A stretch of 64,000 bases of DNA from Straminergon stramineum (GCA_963920665.1 OY987268.1:20772501-20836500); one strand, 5' to 3'; numbered from the stretch's first letter, positions 24,663 to 37,800 are shown. Notes: a model not told the origin generated them from the sequence alone. Numbers and translations: made by a program.

Positions 24663-26623
24663 TTAACCCCTAAATGCCCAAGGCGTTTCGTGAGCTTCTT
24701 GGAGCATGTTCTAAATAAAATTAGAAGGCACAGATTTGATAAGTTGCAACTTTTTTGCAAATTGTAACCTTTCAGCTATATGTGTTATGAATCATATGGG
24801 GAACAGAAATTACTAGAGTACCGGTATCTCTTATGGATTTGCATATATTTTATAATCCACTGTATTGGTATCCTAGGAACATAATAGTAGAATATTGTGC
24901 TGATTGATACAATTGGTATTCTTGGAAAACGACTTCAGAATCCAATATGATAGTTAAATCTATTCATTATACATATGTCTAAAGGTTGATTTTTTGGGAG
25001 AATGAATGCCAACCTAGAGGAAATGAATGACACACTTCAAGAGTGTATGTGACCTTATACATAATAAAGATCACTATTCACAAATAACATCATCATATGT
25101 GTATGCACAAATCTTTCTACCAAAACAAAACAAATTTACCTTGCTTTCAAATAAAAGGTGTATAAACATCTTCTAGAAATTTAATGAAACAAGTGTTACA
25201 AAATTGTTAATGCAACAATATTCTTGATTCACATGTCAATGCGTACAAAAAAGTGGCATATGATTTGGAGCTTCCTTCAACTATCTCTCCACTATTGAAG
25301 TCATTGTATATAATAAATTTCACCAACCTTTTCTGTCAATTCTAAGTATGTAATATCTTCTAGATAACAACTCCTCCAATCAACCAAAAAAACACAAGTT
25401 TTACATAGTAGGTGCTCCTATACATTTTGAATTCATAAAAGAATTCAAACCATTTTGAGCTTCCTTCTCCATTCAAATATAGCTTTGTGTCCAAAATCAC
25501 ACATGTTTTAGACATAGATCCCAAATGTATTCAAGTCGTTTTAGTAGTTTAAATACAAACCTTACAACTTCAATTTTTTTAACTTGGTCTATCAAGTCCA
25601 AAAAATATGAAACAAAGTGGGTTAGATGCAAAATCTTTGAAAATTTACAATTTATTCATCATGCTTCTAAAATTTATAGACAACCACTTGCATTTTGGTT
25701 CATAAGCATTTGCCAATGTGCACAAATTCATCACATAGTCCCATGGACATGTGGCCATAGAGCAAATAAGGTAAGAACACACACAATGAACACTACCCAA
25801 AATATGACAACTATATTTGAATCATAAAGCATTACAAAAAATTAGATATTGATTACATTAGATGAACAACATCAAAACATGAGAGCCTACTAGAGTCTAT
25901 TGTTGTTTTCTGGTACATCTAGAGGGTGAACTTTGAAAATTTATAACTTAATATTCATATAGTGAGAAAATAATGCATCCCAAAGAGGTATGAAACCCTC
26001 TTCTAGTTGCCAATAAAATCCATTAAAATGTTTTGTATTTAATAACTAAGCTTAGTTGTAATCAGTGAAGATTATTGGTGTGTACATCTTAAGGTCAAAT
26101 TTTGGGGTACTTCCTTTCTATGACACAATAATATTAAACAATTTTCACTTCCAAATTGCCTAATGTTGGCCATGTTGTGAAAACAAGTCACTATCCCTTA
26201 ATTCACAACTTCTCGCAATTAATTAAACACCCTCCGCAAATCAAAATGAATAAATAAAACATGTGATTTGCCCCCCCCCCCCCATAAAAAAAAAAGTTTT
26301 GATACATGTACAATATATAGAATACATATGGAATACATACAATATGATGTATGGAATATTGATGTATTAGATGAATATTGACATGGTATATGTATAGGGA
26401 TATTGAATATAGTGACATGCAAAATATAAATGTGACAAATAGAATATCGATTTGATACAATATGTGGATAATTATAATTATAATTATATATATGATTTCG
26501 AATACACTTGTAAATCCCTAGTTCCTCAATCTTTTATTGAATTTTTGCATATTTCTGCTTATAACTTTATGAATATATATTATTCATCTCAATCTAATCA
26601 AATTCACCGTGTAGAAAGTGCTT
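24663..26623. repeat. Degenerate repeat tract beginning with an unpaired CCCCTAAA end
   Basis: TTAA (24663-24666) plus CCCCTAAATGCCC is the left terminus of the TTAA-flanked group, but no matching right end of its own is evident before 26624. Inside, 25580-25740 is related to 57570-57720 and 59300-59400 (shared CCACTTGCATTTTG-type blocks). This suggests a decayed larger element. A run of 13 C (26271-26283) lies within. Confidence 0.4.
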
Positions 26624-26627
26624 TTAA

Positions 26628-27560
26628 CCCTAAATGTTTCCTACTATGTTTTCACCAAAAACTCTCCAAAATTACCATTTCTGGTACAAGTACCAAATTT
26701 TAGAAAAACAACATTTTTGGACACATGTAATTGTTGGATCTTGTAGTACACTAGTTTGAGAAGATGTGGAAAAAATTTCAGAAATTTTCAATGTGTAGAT
26801 TGCAAGGTATTATTTAGCGTTTGAATTAACACAAATCATTTTTTGGGCCCTGTGAAAGAATGTGCAACTATACTTTACACGCTCACATCTCTATGGAAAA
26901 TTGTCCCAAATGGTGGTGCTTCTTTGGATTCATTCTTCAAAGCAAGTTGTCTACATGCTTGAAAAAATTCAAATCATTTGGAATTGTACAACATATAGGG
27001 AAAAAATAGTAAATAGAAAGAAATAGAGAATGATTCAAAATACTAAATTGTTAAGAATTTAGTTATGGAATTGAAAAATTCCAATCCCAATGGTTTTTAT
27101 GTTGTAATAAACAATCTACACCCAATATTTTCATTTTTTTTCAAAAATATTGAAAATTGAGTTAAATAAAGGACTTCAAAGTTTATCTTAGAATAGAGAT
27201 TTTGTAACTACCTACAAACTAAAACTCCTCATAACTTTCATCTCATTAATCAAAATGTAATGATTCAAAGCTTTCCATATATATAATGAATTTCAAATTT
27301 TTATTTCTTAAAAAAGTGATTTTTTAAAGAATTTTTTTGAGTTGCTTGGACTACTTGCTTAGCGATAAAAAGTACCTATCATGCAATAACATTTTAACCA
27401 TGTAGTTAGAAGTTATGAAACTTGTTGCGCCTTAAAGATACTCCACTAGTATATGTTGTGTGAAAATTCCAAAGAGGAAAATTAAATAGAAATCCCATTC
27501 ATAGTGAGTTGCCCAAAATCTATATATTGCCGTAAAAAACGCAATTTGGGCATTTAGGGG
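26628..27560 (+). mobile_element. TTAA-flanked element, 933 bp (copy A)
   Basis: Bounded by TTAA at 26624-26627 and 27561-27564. The ends are CCCTAAATG and, inverted, CCCCTAAATG. Its interior matches copy B (44912-45829) throughout and copy C (50875-51781) in inverse: CAAAAACTCTCCAAAATTAC near the left, GTGTAGATTGCAAGGTATTA in the middle, AATGGTGGTGCTTCTTTGGA further on. It has no transposase frame. TTAA flanks with C-rich ends are the piggyBac pattern. Confidence 0.75.
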
Positions 27561-27564
27561 TTAA

Positions 27565-28993
27565 GAAAAGTCAAGCATTGGTTGGGATGAATGAGAAGTT
27601 TGTGGTTCTCATTGTAGTTAAAAAAGTTTTTGGATACTCTCTATTCATCATCCATATTTAGTGGACATTAGAGCACCAAAGGAATAATCCCTATATTGAT
27701 TGTAATCTAGCATGTTCAAAAAATATATATATGGTAGAACCATCCATTCCCAACTAGGACCCTATATGCAATCTTTAGGTATTGGGAAATTCAACAGACA
27801 CTATGATTGATTTCTAACCATTAGTTCTTGGTTTCTAACCATCTTCTAACCATTAATGTCATGACACATGTTCTTGGTTTTGAGAGACAAAGTAGTATTT
27901 GAATGAGCAATTATGGAAGATTATAAAAATTATAATCCTCATGATTTCTATTTCTCTACATGGCCAAGATTTTACATTGGCTTATATAATCAAGAAAATG
28001 CACATAATTACTTAAGTAGTTGACTATGGGTGGTTCTACTATATATATGGGGGTAATGAAAAATCAATTCACTCACTTAAGGTAAACCAACCCATTTCCA
28101 CTAGCCTCCTATTTCCACCATCCTACTTTTGGCCCCATCTCCACCATAGAACTCATCTAAATACATTTATTTTTTTGACAATTTCAATGCATTAATTCCA
28201 AGTTGGGTAATGTGTCGGTTTTTAATTGGTAGATACTCAAATGCTAGTAGGTACATGGAATGGCGGTTATAGTCTGTTTTAGGACATTCATGACTCTAGT
28301 CTATAGGTAGTTTTGTAATTTCACGCAAGCCACATTAGAAATTTATAAAAATTATAAATTTTATTGGAAAATTATAATTCTAGTTGAATTTGATACATGA
28401 AACATGCACACCTATGAAAAACATGTGTCCTTTTTGGAGTTGGTCCCAATATACTTAGATTGCGCATTACGGTGGTAATAGGCTGGTCTACTACCTTAGT
28501 AAGAGTAACGAGTGAATGAAGTGATTCACTCACTAAGGTAGCCAACCCATTCTTAACACACACACAACTTTTTACAATATAGGTTGATGTTTTTCCAATC
28601 AATAGTGGATTACATTTCTGCTCACAACTAACACATACTAGTTGGAGCAACATAAGTGTTCAAGAAATGTACATTGAAAGTCTAGAATTATCATTCTCAT
28701 CAATTTTGTAACAAGCCTATGATTGAAAATAGAATGACCTATATAGCAAGAATAGGTTTCATAGAATCTTCACAAACATCGGAATTTCATTTTTGACGAA
28801 AAAAATGTAAAATATTTCAAATCCTTCTAGAATCTATTTCACTACAAGAGGATTTTTTTCCCCTCACCAAGCCCATCTTGAAGCTATGTTGAATTCTTTA
28901 AGTGGTTGGAAATGGGTTGTAAGCTTCTATCCCCTGAAAAGAGACAGCCCCCCAAATCACTACAATTAGTTACTAATAAGTTACTCCATATAA
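27565..28993. repeat. Fragments of several dispersed repeats
   Basis: 27790-27900 matches 58050-58120 in inverse (a block around TTCTTGGTTTC and ATGACACATG). 28215-28500 is related to 49950-50205. TAAGGTAAACCAACCCATTT at 28079 is an unpaired end of the TA-flanked family, with a partly repeated version at 28533. No gene. Confidence 0.45.
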
Positions 28994-29374
28994 GGTAGAA
29001 ACACCCATTAGCGTCCCTAATCCCATCCTTGTACCCTAGATATCACTAAATGTGTCCCTAGACTTTAGTTAATGTGTCCTCAGTATGTTTAATTCTAATT
29101 GGTTGACACATGTGAAGGACACATACTTAACTATAATTCACTAATAGCTGATTTTTGCAGAGTTTAGATTTGGATCCACCTACGTCACACATACAGTGAT
29201 CTAGGAAGTGAACACTTTGAAAAATCATAGAAATTACATATGACATCCGAAAAACTATTTTTCTTTTAATATTTGTGATTTTCATTTGCTAATACTACAA
29301 AAATATAATTCTATAGAAAAGATGCCTCCAACTATGCTGAATTGCTTATATTGACACTTTTGGGTGCTCCCACC
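28994..29374 (-). mobile_element. 380-bp element, inverted copy 1 (pair with 31668-32037)
   Basis: The ends read GGTAGAAACACCC (28994) and, inverted, GGTGGGAGCACCC (29374). The whole stretch is an inverse of 31668-32037, with shared blocks such as GACACATGTGAAGGACACAT (28: TTCTTCACATGTGATAGTCA) and TGGAGGCATCTTTTCT. It has no coding capacity. It is probably a non-autonomous DNA transposon of undetermined superfamily. Confidence 0.6.
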
Positions 29375-30687
29375 TTAACTTGCATGATCGGAATCCAGCC
29401 CCACACAAACACTGACACGTGAATTGCTCCGACGTGGAAGGGTGGGTGGGACCTGTTCCAGTTGTGCCTACCACTTGGCACGCTCCGGTTCTAGTACCTT
29501 GGTCTCCACCTCCACTACATCCGAGCTGGACTTTCCAGGGAGGCTGCAACTGTTCCCTCCTTGATCTGGTCAATATTCTTGCTGGGAAAAGGCCTCCCCG
29601 AAAGGGCACTGAATCTTGGACAGAATCCTACTTACCACGCCTGTCCTTTACAAATTAATTTTTTTAATACATCTAAGCTTAAGGTACGTTCGCACTTGGC
29701 ATTATGAAAGAACGGCTCTTAAGAAATAAGAGCCCTGTAAAATACTTGGTAGGGCCCTTCTTGCTAAGTCGGCTTGGGGGAATAATACTCCCATACTGTG
29801 CAAGCATATATTAGCTTCTAGGTGTTCATACCTGAGGGGACTGTTACCAATGCCCCTCCCCCTCTCTCGCCTCAGTTTCAGCAGAAATCTGTTGCTTCTT
29901 GTTCTCAGAAGTTGCACTGTGGAGTTTGTGAACAAATTTGGTCTTGCACTAAATGAATTAGGTGTTGCACAGAAGCTCTCTCACAATTTCCATCTAGCGC
30001 CTTCAATTGTAGTTTGGTTGATTCTATCTAGATCAAAGAGAGCTCATGGAGACTGTAGAGGTTTGTTTTCAACAAAGTTGTGGGGCTTATTTCTCACTGC
30101 CATGCATTGAATATCTTCGACCAAAGACTAAATTCTGAAACCAAGTACTTGGCAAGTACTCCCATGTCTGGTAATGGAAGCAAGGGAAATACTTGAAGCA
30201 GGTGAAATATTTAAGACGATCAAAATCCATTCCGTCTCTAAAAATCCACAGATCCTTCCTGAAAACTTCACAACCCAATACATCAAACTATCGAACCGAA
30301 GCTTCAAAAAATTCGACAAGAAAAGACGATGCGATTCAATGCAGGTTGCAATCACAACTCCATCTATGAGCCAGGTGAGGCACGGTGCATCTCCTTTCTT
30401 TTCGTTGAACTAGATATTGCATAGACTATTGCACTCTCAATAAAGCATACCCAACAAAGATTCAACATTTAGAATTGAGTATTCATTGATTTGGCAACAA
30501 TCGATCTGCGATCACTCTTCAAGTCGTTGCAACCAATCGAGGTGGTCTATAGGAACAGCTTTTCCACCACTTTCGAAAACCACTCTTTCGTAATGAGGCA
30601 TCATGACCCCCATTAGCTAAGACTGCCCACAATTTTCTAAAATTTAGATTTTTTGAAGATTGAAAGTTACTTCTTAGGAGTCAATGT
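29375..30687. other. GC-richer segment between inverted element copies
   Basis: Sequence of near-genic composition, richest in GC at 29400-29640, lying between the inverted copies at 28994 and 31668. Frames at 29346-29609 (minus) and 29419-29658 (plus) have no recognised product. GGCTCTTA at 29714 pairs with TAAGAGCC at 29727 as a small hairpin. It could be a decayed or captured gene fragment. Confidence 0.35.
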
Positions 30688-30691
30688 TTAA

Positions 30692-31260
30692 CCCCTAAAT
30701 GTCTAGATTCATCTCCAGAATTGACAATTTGAGAAAAATCATTATAAAGTTCAATTTTGAAGCATATTTTGGAATTAATATAAAAATAAAAGTTGTAGAT
30801 TTTGATTTGTAGATTTCATCTGTATGGTTAGATTCACCAATGCTATCACCAATCTTATTTTATAAATTTTGAAAGAGAAATTCCAAAATTCCTTCAAAAT
30901 TTGATTACAAGCAAAATATGATCATTTTTTCAGTAAAATTTGTTGGAATGGATTTGAAATGGGGTTCTCTTGGTACAGTGATTTTTTGAAATTTTTGTAT
31001 TCTTCAAATCTATGACCTCATTTTGGCAAATCATGTTTTGAACTAAAGTCAATGCAGTTTGACCACTTGACATACTTGCAGATTTGTAATTTTAGAAAAA
31101 TATGTATAATTGTAACACCAAATCCAACCCTTGTATAGGACAACAACTTGATAATGTATCTCCACGAATTAAAATAACTTTCATCCAAGTAGTTAGGAAG
31201 ATGAAACTATAGTTCGAATTTGTTCATCGTCTAGAAAATGGACGTCGGAGCGCTTAGGGG
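30692..31260 (+). mobile_element. TTAA-flanked 569-bp MITE, copy 1
   Basis: TTAA at 30688-30691 and 31261-31264 bound ends CCCCTAAATG and GCGCTTAGGGG. The interior matches 58127-58685 in order and orientation across its whole length (for example AAAAGTTGTAGATTTTGATT and TGACCTCATTTTGGCAAAT). Two full copies with the same flanks define a MITE subfamily. Confidence 0.8.
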
Positions 31261-31264
31261 TTAA

Positions 31265-31667
31265 AATAGTATTCGTGAACAGTTGCCGCAGGAGCGCTCT
31301 TAAATGAGCTCCACATCACCACCCACGTAGGATCGGTAGTTACAAAATCGCTCAGGTGTGAATGCCCTTGCAATTAACAACCCGTTCCTATCCAAATACC
31401 GGTTGCCTAACAATAGGTAAGAACAGACCATTAGGCTATTACATCTTGGCTCTTTTATTAACCTTTAGCCTTTTGAAATGACCATGTGCATTTGGGGGAC
31501 CACAAAGAATTGACCCCCTCATTGCTCTACAAAAAGGGTATACATAGGAGGTCCATAAAGTGCCAAGGTAAGAGCTCAAACCATCTAAGAATTTGGGGAG
31601 GTGAAACTTCTTCAAATGAATTTTTCAATAAATTTTCCTTGAAAGAGAAATGGAATTGGCATCTAAA
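31265..31667. other. Spacer and left part of a host repeat
   Basis: 31265-31480 is moderately GC-rich with no gene seen. About 31600-31667 matches 53685-53755, the left part of a repeat that is split by the element at 31668. Confidence 0.4.
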
Positions 31668-32037
31668 GTGTGAGCACCCAACAACATCAATACAAGCAAT
31701 TCAACATAATTGGAGGCATCTTTTCTTGAAATTTTTATTTTTGTAGTATCAGCAAGTGAAAATCATGAATATTAAAAAAAATAGATTTTTCAGATGTCGT
31801 ATGTAATTTCTATGATTTTTCGAAGTGTTGGCTCTCTAGACCATTGAATGTGTCTTGTAGGTGGACCCAAATCTGAACTTTGCGAAAATCAGTGGTTAGC
31901 GAATCACAGTTAAGTATATGTTCTTCACATGTGATAGTCAATCAGAATTAAACATATGGAAGGCAAAGTCTAGGGACCCCATTAGTGATGTCTAGGGTGC
32001 ATGGATGGGATTAGGGACGCTTTTGGGTGTTTTTACC
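31668..32037 (+). mobile_element. 370-bp element, copy 2, inserted in another repeat
   Basis: An inverse copy of 28994-29374, with ends GTGTGAGCACCC and GGGTGTTTTTACC. The repeat on either side (31600-31667 and 32038-32275) reads without this insert at 53685-53960, which marks 53750 as an apparent empty site. The target duplication is not clear. No reading frame. Confidence 0.65.
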
Positions 32038-32275
32038 TCTACCCAAGTCATTTCATATTTTTTGGAGCTTTGTGGAATTAGTTACGAGTTTTTGAAGTTG
32101 AAATGGCATAGGGCTCTAAAATCCAGCCCACCTCCTCAAATGTACATTGTTGGAACATCATTGGTACAACCCAAAAGCAACATGTACCAAATAGTGTATA
32201 GTTGAGGAAGTGGGTGATTTTTGTTTGAGCCTAAGTGCTTTTAGAGCCTCCTACTTTAATTGTAAAAAATTGCCC
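32038..32275 (+). repeat. Dispersed repeat, right part (pair with 53755-53960)
   Basis: Shares GGAATTAGTTACGAGTTTTT, AAATGTACATTG and CTCCTACTTTA blocks with 53755-53960, in the same order. Confidence 0.55.
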
Positions 32276-32724
32276 CCTATTTTGTGCAGTGTTTTTTGGT
32301 ATTTCTTCATCTCTCCCATCCAATCTAGGGCTTTTGATTGCAAATATGAACTCACAATTTGAAAAGTTTATCATGTGTTGCAAATGAAATATTTTAGTGT
32401 TTAATTGCAAGGCAATGAGGGGGGGAATTCACCTTCACCACATTGTATGTCTATGAAAATGGAGCAACCTACGAAAAAGGGTCAATAAATTGAATACTAT
32501 AGTGAACTTTGAATAAGTAATTGTAGGATTTAGTGCTTAGGTCGATTTCAAACTAGAATAAAATCAACTCAAATATGACTACACTGAAATGAGGTTATTT
32601 TGTATAATTGGATGAATAATTGGTTAGTATGAAAATTAGTATGACCAATCTTATAGTGCCACCCCTCACCACAAATGCTACAACGCTACTACTGCAATCA
32701 ATGTTGAATAGTTTGGCCTTCTAA
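32276..32724. other. AT-rich spacer
   Basis: No gene or bounded repeat recognised. Confidence 0.4.
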
Positions 32725-33674
32725 CACTAGAAGAAAATGAGGGTTTCTGTGACTACTATTTGCAACTGGTTTTGTAGTTGCATGAGATGTTTGCACCTAG
32801 ATGACAATTTAGAGCTTGCAATTGGAGTAGACAAGTTGGACTAGTTGCAAAAAAATTCAAAGTTGTTTCTCATCCAATAGCCTACTTGAAAGTTTGTTGA
32901 TGAACTCTTCTAATGTGATTGTTGTTGTGGAAGTTATTTGTGTGCGACTAGTTTGTGACTTATGTACAACAGGTTTGCAACTTATATTCAACTAGTCTAT
33001 AATTCATAGATTTGTAGATTTTGAAATTTTTAACTCAAAGATTTGTAGATTCAAAATTTTAGATCTATTTTTTTTTAGATTGACAAATCCAAATTTTTTT
33101 TAACTTTAAATATTTATAGATTTTTGTAGATTATAGAAATCTACAAAATGTACAAATATTAGAATTTCATTATCAAAATTCATTACATAAGAATGCTATA
33201 ACTTTGATATGGGACAAATAATTAAAGACTTAATAGTAGTAGCATTTTTGTTGTTTCATAGTTGCATGCTAGTTGTATTCTAATTAAAATCTAATCATGT
33301 TTTAGTCAAACTCTAGTCAAATTGTAGTTGTAGTCTAGTTGCATTGTAGTTACACTCTAGTTGCACTAGAGTTGCTTTCTAATTGAATTGCTATCAAATT
33401 TAAATTATATGCAATTGTAGATAGACACATTGGACACTACAAAATGTAAAATTGTTCACATCAACAATTTTGATGAATATTGGATGTAAAATACCTCACA
33501 TCAATTCTTTTGTTACAACCCTATAACTGTAACTATATTTTGTGACTACTTTTGCAACTACAGTATAACTATGTCAAAGTTGGTGCAAATATAGAGGATT
33601 GTAGTTGCAGGGTAATTGCATAGGACTATAGTTGCATTTTAGTTGGTTGTAGTGGATACATTTTTCTTCTAATG
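32725..33674. mobile_element. CACTA-type non-autonomous element, 950 bp
   Basis: The left end CACTAGAAGAAAATG and the complement of the right end CATTAGAAGAAAAATG resemble the CACTA (En/Spm) terminal repeat. Many short AGTTGCA/TGCAACT-like motifs crowd both halves (32750-33020 and 33240-33650), as expected of CACTA subterminal repeats that bind transposase. No transposase frame is present. The 3-bp target duplication is not preserved (TAA on the left, CGA on the right). Confidence 0.65.
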
Positions 33675-34560
33675 CGATAAATAGTTTTGACCATACTAAA
33701 TAACCATTTTAGTGTAGCAACTTAAAAGATCATAGTCATAGTACTTGAATTTGTAGATGTCTTTTGGCATGGCAATACAATTTATGAAATCACAATGAAA
33801 AGTTAGCTCTATGAGCTAGATGTCACTTTTAAGTCTCAACATACACATATCCATTATAGAGCTTCTTCCCAATTTGCATCCCTTATTTACGTTTGTTCAA
33901 CATTCTAGCCTTTGAATTGTTAAACAAATGTAAACAAAGACTTAATTAGGAAGAGGGTCTACAAGAAGGATGCCTACCCAAACAAAAGTCATTGTCATTT
34001 GTCCCAAACCTTCTTCACTTTTACACCCAATATTTACACTAGATGACATGCCTAATTGGCTAAAAATCTCCTCATAATTGATGAAAAAAAATTCTCAATA
34101 CTATAGTAGAAACTATACTCAATTTTAAAGTTTATAAGTTATCATATTTTCTTGTATACAATATGAGTACTACTAAGGTAGTCATACCCTTCACTATTTT
34201 CCCCTACCCCATTTTTTTTTTAATCAAATAGGTACCTATTGAAGTGTCACTAGTATATCTTCAAATCATTCGCTTTGAATGACTCTTGCTTTGGGCAAAT
34301 AGCCCTTCATGGATGTAAAGAAAACAAGCTTTCAATGAATGATTTGGGGTCTTGCTTTAAGTGCTACAAACATGCACCTATTGAACACTTTAAAGTTTCT
34401 TCTAGTTTTGACTTTCAAAAATCAAATCAAATACAAGAATTTTCCAAATTTTTAATTATTTTTTTCAACATCACTGATTTCCATTTGACTGAAGGGCAAA
34501 AAGAACTTTTCCCTCCATCTACACACACCAGCTTAAATGCACGGTAATAGATGTCTCTAC
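33675..34560. other. AT-rich spacer upstream of the phosphatase gene
   Basis: No gene or clear repeat. The plus frame at 34275-34547 is unsupported. Confidence 0.35.
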
Positions 34561-34892
34561 TTTAACTTAATATAAAACGTTGCCGATCACGATCTCTTGA
34601 ACAACTGTAGGTTACCCACGACGAATCGACAGACCCTAAATAACAAACGGCCCCCTGAACACCTGTCAGAATCCCCCAGGCGTCCGTTCTGTCCGGCGCC
34701 AGAGCCGCTGTGATCGCCTCCCTTCAGCAATCCACTCCTTATGTACATTCCCCTTCTAAAATCTTCACAATGTGTTCATTACAAGCACCACCAGCCGCCG
34801 GCTTTGCAATCCAAGCATTCTTCACTACGAAGTATGACTTCAGCTTGCGACGCTGATGCCGTCCACATTCAATTCCACGCTCCTTCTCCTCT
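34561..34892 (+). promoter_or_regulatory. Promoter and 5' leader of the lipid phosphate phosphatase gene
   Basis: Composition shifts to GC-richer sequence before the ATG at 34893. An in-frame TGA lies shortly upstream of that ATG, which supports this start. Confidence 0.45.
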
Positions 34893-37800
34893 ATGCTGAT
34901 TTCATGGGCACCGGCTCAGCTTCATGGTAAGCTCACTTCAGCTATGAAGTTTTCAGGAAGCTCCTTGTGCTGTTGACTGAAATGTGTGGAGCTTATACTC
35001 TTTTTGCAAGAAGACGATCTCGTTATAGAGAGGTGCTTTTGAAATGGTGTTACATCTTTGCCAACTTTGGTACTCCCTGGTACAATTGTGGTACTCTCTG
35101 GTACTAGAAGGACATGAAGTTTTCCTATACGAATCTCTGGTTCTGTCCTTAGCTGGGAATTCTTTGTTTTCTTGAGGGCTAATGAAGGGATTACGTCGCG
35201 ATGGAGAATAGACATAATTTCTTGTAGTAGACTGTATTGTGAGCTTTGGGTATTGGTCTTTGAATACGTCGATTTTGAGAATGAGAGGCTATTGAGTCCA
35301 TGTGTCAAATGTTGACAGTTTGCAAGCCGGCTATGGAGTCTTGATATACTGAAGTCGAGGTTTTGGTCTCGGTCTTGATTGATGGTGAGATTTTTTTGTG
35401 ACAGATCGAGTGTAGCAGGGTGACGGAGTCGTTCCAGCTCGGAATCAACACTTGGAAATCATCAAAATGAGCTACGGTATGTGGCGTACACTCTGATATG
35501 CTTTCGGTTATATATGTCTGTGAACGATGGGATTTATGTAAGAAACCTGAACTTTTTTTCACTAGACCTTTCTGTGTCAGTCCTCGAATTGTCGCACAGA
35601 TTCGAGTAATGTTGCACTATTCTGTGCTTGGAGCTTGAATTTGATTCTTCTGCTTCGGGTTATGTTTGTGAACGTTTGTTTTTATGTATGAATCATATCA
35701 ACCTTGTCACTCGAGCTTTCTGTCTCAGTCATTGAGTTATTGCGCGGCTTGACTATTGGTGCACTATCCGTTCATGAATCTTGAATTCTTCTCCTTCCTA
35801 CGCTACTGTTTTGGGTTACATCTGTGCACAATGGGCTTGTATATGTCTCAGTACCAGTAGTTTCTTGTTGTTACAAGGTTGAGATGAGCTTGGCTTTTAT
35901 TTTTCTGACTCTCTTTGGATGTTGTGCAGGCAAGCGAAATGGATGGGAGGACGACGTGGGCAGGGAGCCAGTGGAGCGGCCGCTGCACAAGGTGAAACTG
36001 CTGCAGTTGATTAAACACCATTTGCGGGACTGGGCTGGTGTGGCCGCCATGATTGGCATGGAGATTGTGGTCTACCTAGCTATTCCGCCGTTCCATCGGT
36101 TTGTGGACGAGACCATGATGCAGGATTACAAGTTCCCAACCCAGGCGGACACTGTCCCCACTTGGTCTATTGGGGTATTCTTCCTAAATCATTTTTATTG
36201 GATGCTGAGAGGATTCCAACGCACTTTAGCATGAGTTATTTGGACACCGAATGATTAGGTTGTGGTACTACAAATTTGGTTGTCTAAAGGTGATCTAATA
36301 ATCGGTTCTAGACTCTCCTAGGCTCTCATGATTTGATTGAGTATATCTTTTGTCATCAATATCTAGGTCAGGGTGTCACTTTTGGGGTAAATATAGGTGT
36401 TGCATTTTGGGCAGTGATTATATGGGAACCCATACCTTAGCGGGATTGATAACATTAGCTATGGGTTTGTGTTGCCAGAAGCCGTTCATGATGAAATTTT
36501 GTCGTCTGTACTGCAAGTGGAGGCAGTAAGCAATGGTTTGAAATGTTACTATTTGTAGTGTCCAATGAAGCTGAGGCAGGTGAAAAAAGTAGTGGTAGAA
36601 TGTGTAATGTCGATTCTTACTAGTATAACTCTTACATTGATGTGGTGACGGGAATAGTGACATTCTGAGATTGTTGAATACTGAGAAGTGTAATGAAGAG
36701 TGTATGGAGACGTGTGAAGATTACACGATTTTTATTTGAGGAGAGACCCTTTTGATCAGGGGCTTGTCGATGCTGAGATTGCTCATGAAATTATGGGTTT
36801 GCAGGTTGTGGCGGTGTTGATTCCGTTCCTTTTCTTCCTCGCTTACTTCATTCGGAGGAGAAGTATTCGTGATTTGCACAATTCTTTCCTTGGTGAGTAC
36901 ACTGGGCAATTATTACGGCACTGTGTAAGGGATTCTTGTTGCATCTTCTGTAACGCGCATGAATGCCTATAAGGCTCAAATTGTTATTCGTGATTTGTTT
37001 GCACTCTTGAGCGAGTCATATTGGGACTTCCTTTTATTTAATTTTTACTTATTTTCGGATCAACGCATGCGATTTTATTCTCTGGTATTAATTTCGGTCC
37101 TGTCTGAATCATATGCTCCTCAATATGGTCAACCGACTTCGTCATTTGAAAACCATGAAATCTCGGCCCTGTAGAGGGCTACTTTCTACTGAGACGGTGG
37201 AGTTAAGTACTTGGTTCATCACTTGATGTGATTCAAAGTGAGCATAGGATTTTCGCGTTCACCCAACCTTGGTTGATCCCGTAAGCTAGCCAAAGAATAT
37301 CCTCGGGTTTGGCGTACTCACGAGTTGTGGTTACATCGTTTTGCAGGCCTTGCAACGGCAATCACTATGACTGCGCTCTTTACAGATTCCATAAAGAATA
37401 TGGTTGGAATGCCTCGTCCCGACTTTTTCGATCGGTGTTTTCCTGATGGCATTGCGGTATGGTCTCTAGATGTACTACCTAAAGTATGTTTAATTCTCTT
37501 TTCAAGTATTACCTGAGGATTGAGCCAGCAATTCCGTATCATTCTAGAGCTCTGGAGACCGCGTACTTTTCACTGCAGCTACTTTGTGGTTGGCAGTAAC
37601 CTATCTACACTTGCCTATGTAGTTGGGTGAGTATGAAGCTTATCGTTCTTATACTCAAGTTTTGAGAGGAATAAGTGCCAGAGAAAGAATTGGTGCATTT
37701 TATGGATATCGCGACCCTCTCTTGAAATAGCGGACGAGTCCATTGTATTTTCAGCTCCATCAAGAATGTTATGGGAGGATGTGATGATTAATAATCTTCT

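Noticed and set aside
26271..26283. Run of 13 C (and 13 G at 43195-43207) as a functional element
   Set aside because: Isolated homopolymers in AT-rich spacers; polymerase slippage explains them.
24600..34200. LTR retrotransposon or CRISPR-like arrays in the repeat-rich region
   Set aside because: No long direct terminal repeats, primer-binding site, polyprotein frame or regularly spaced repeats were seen.
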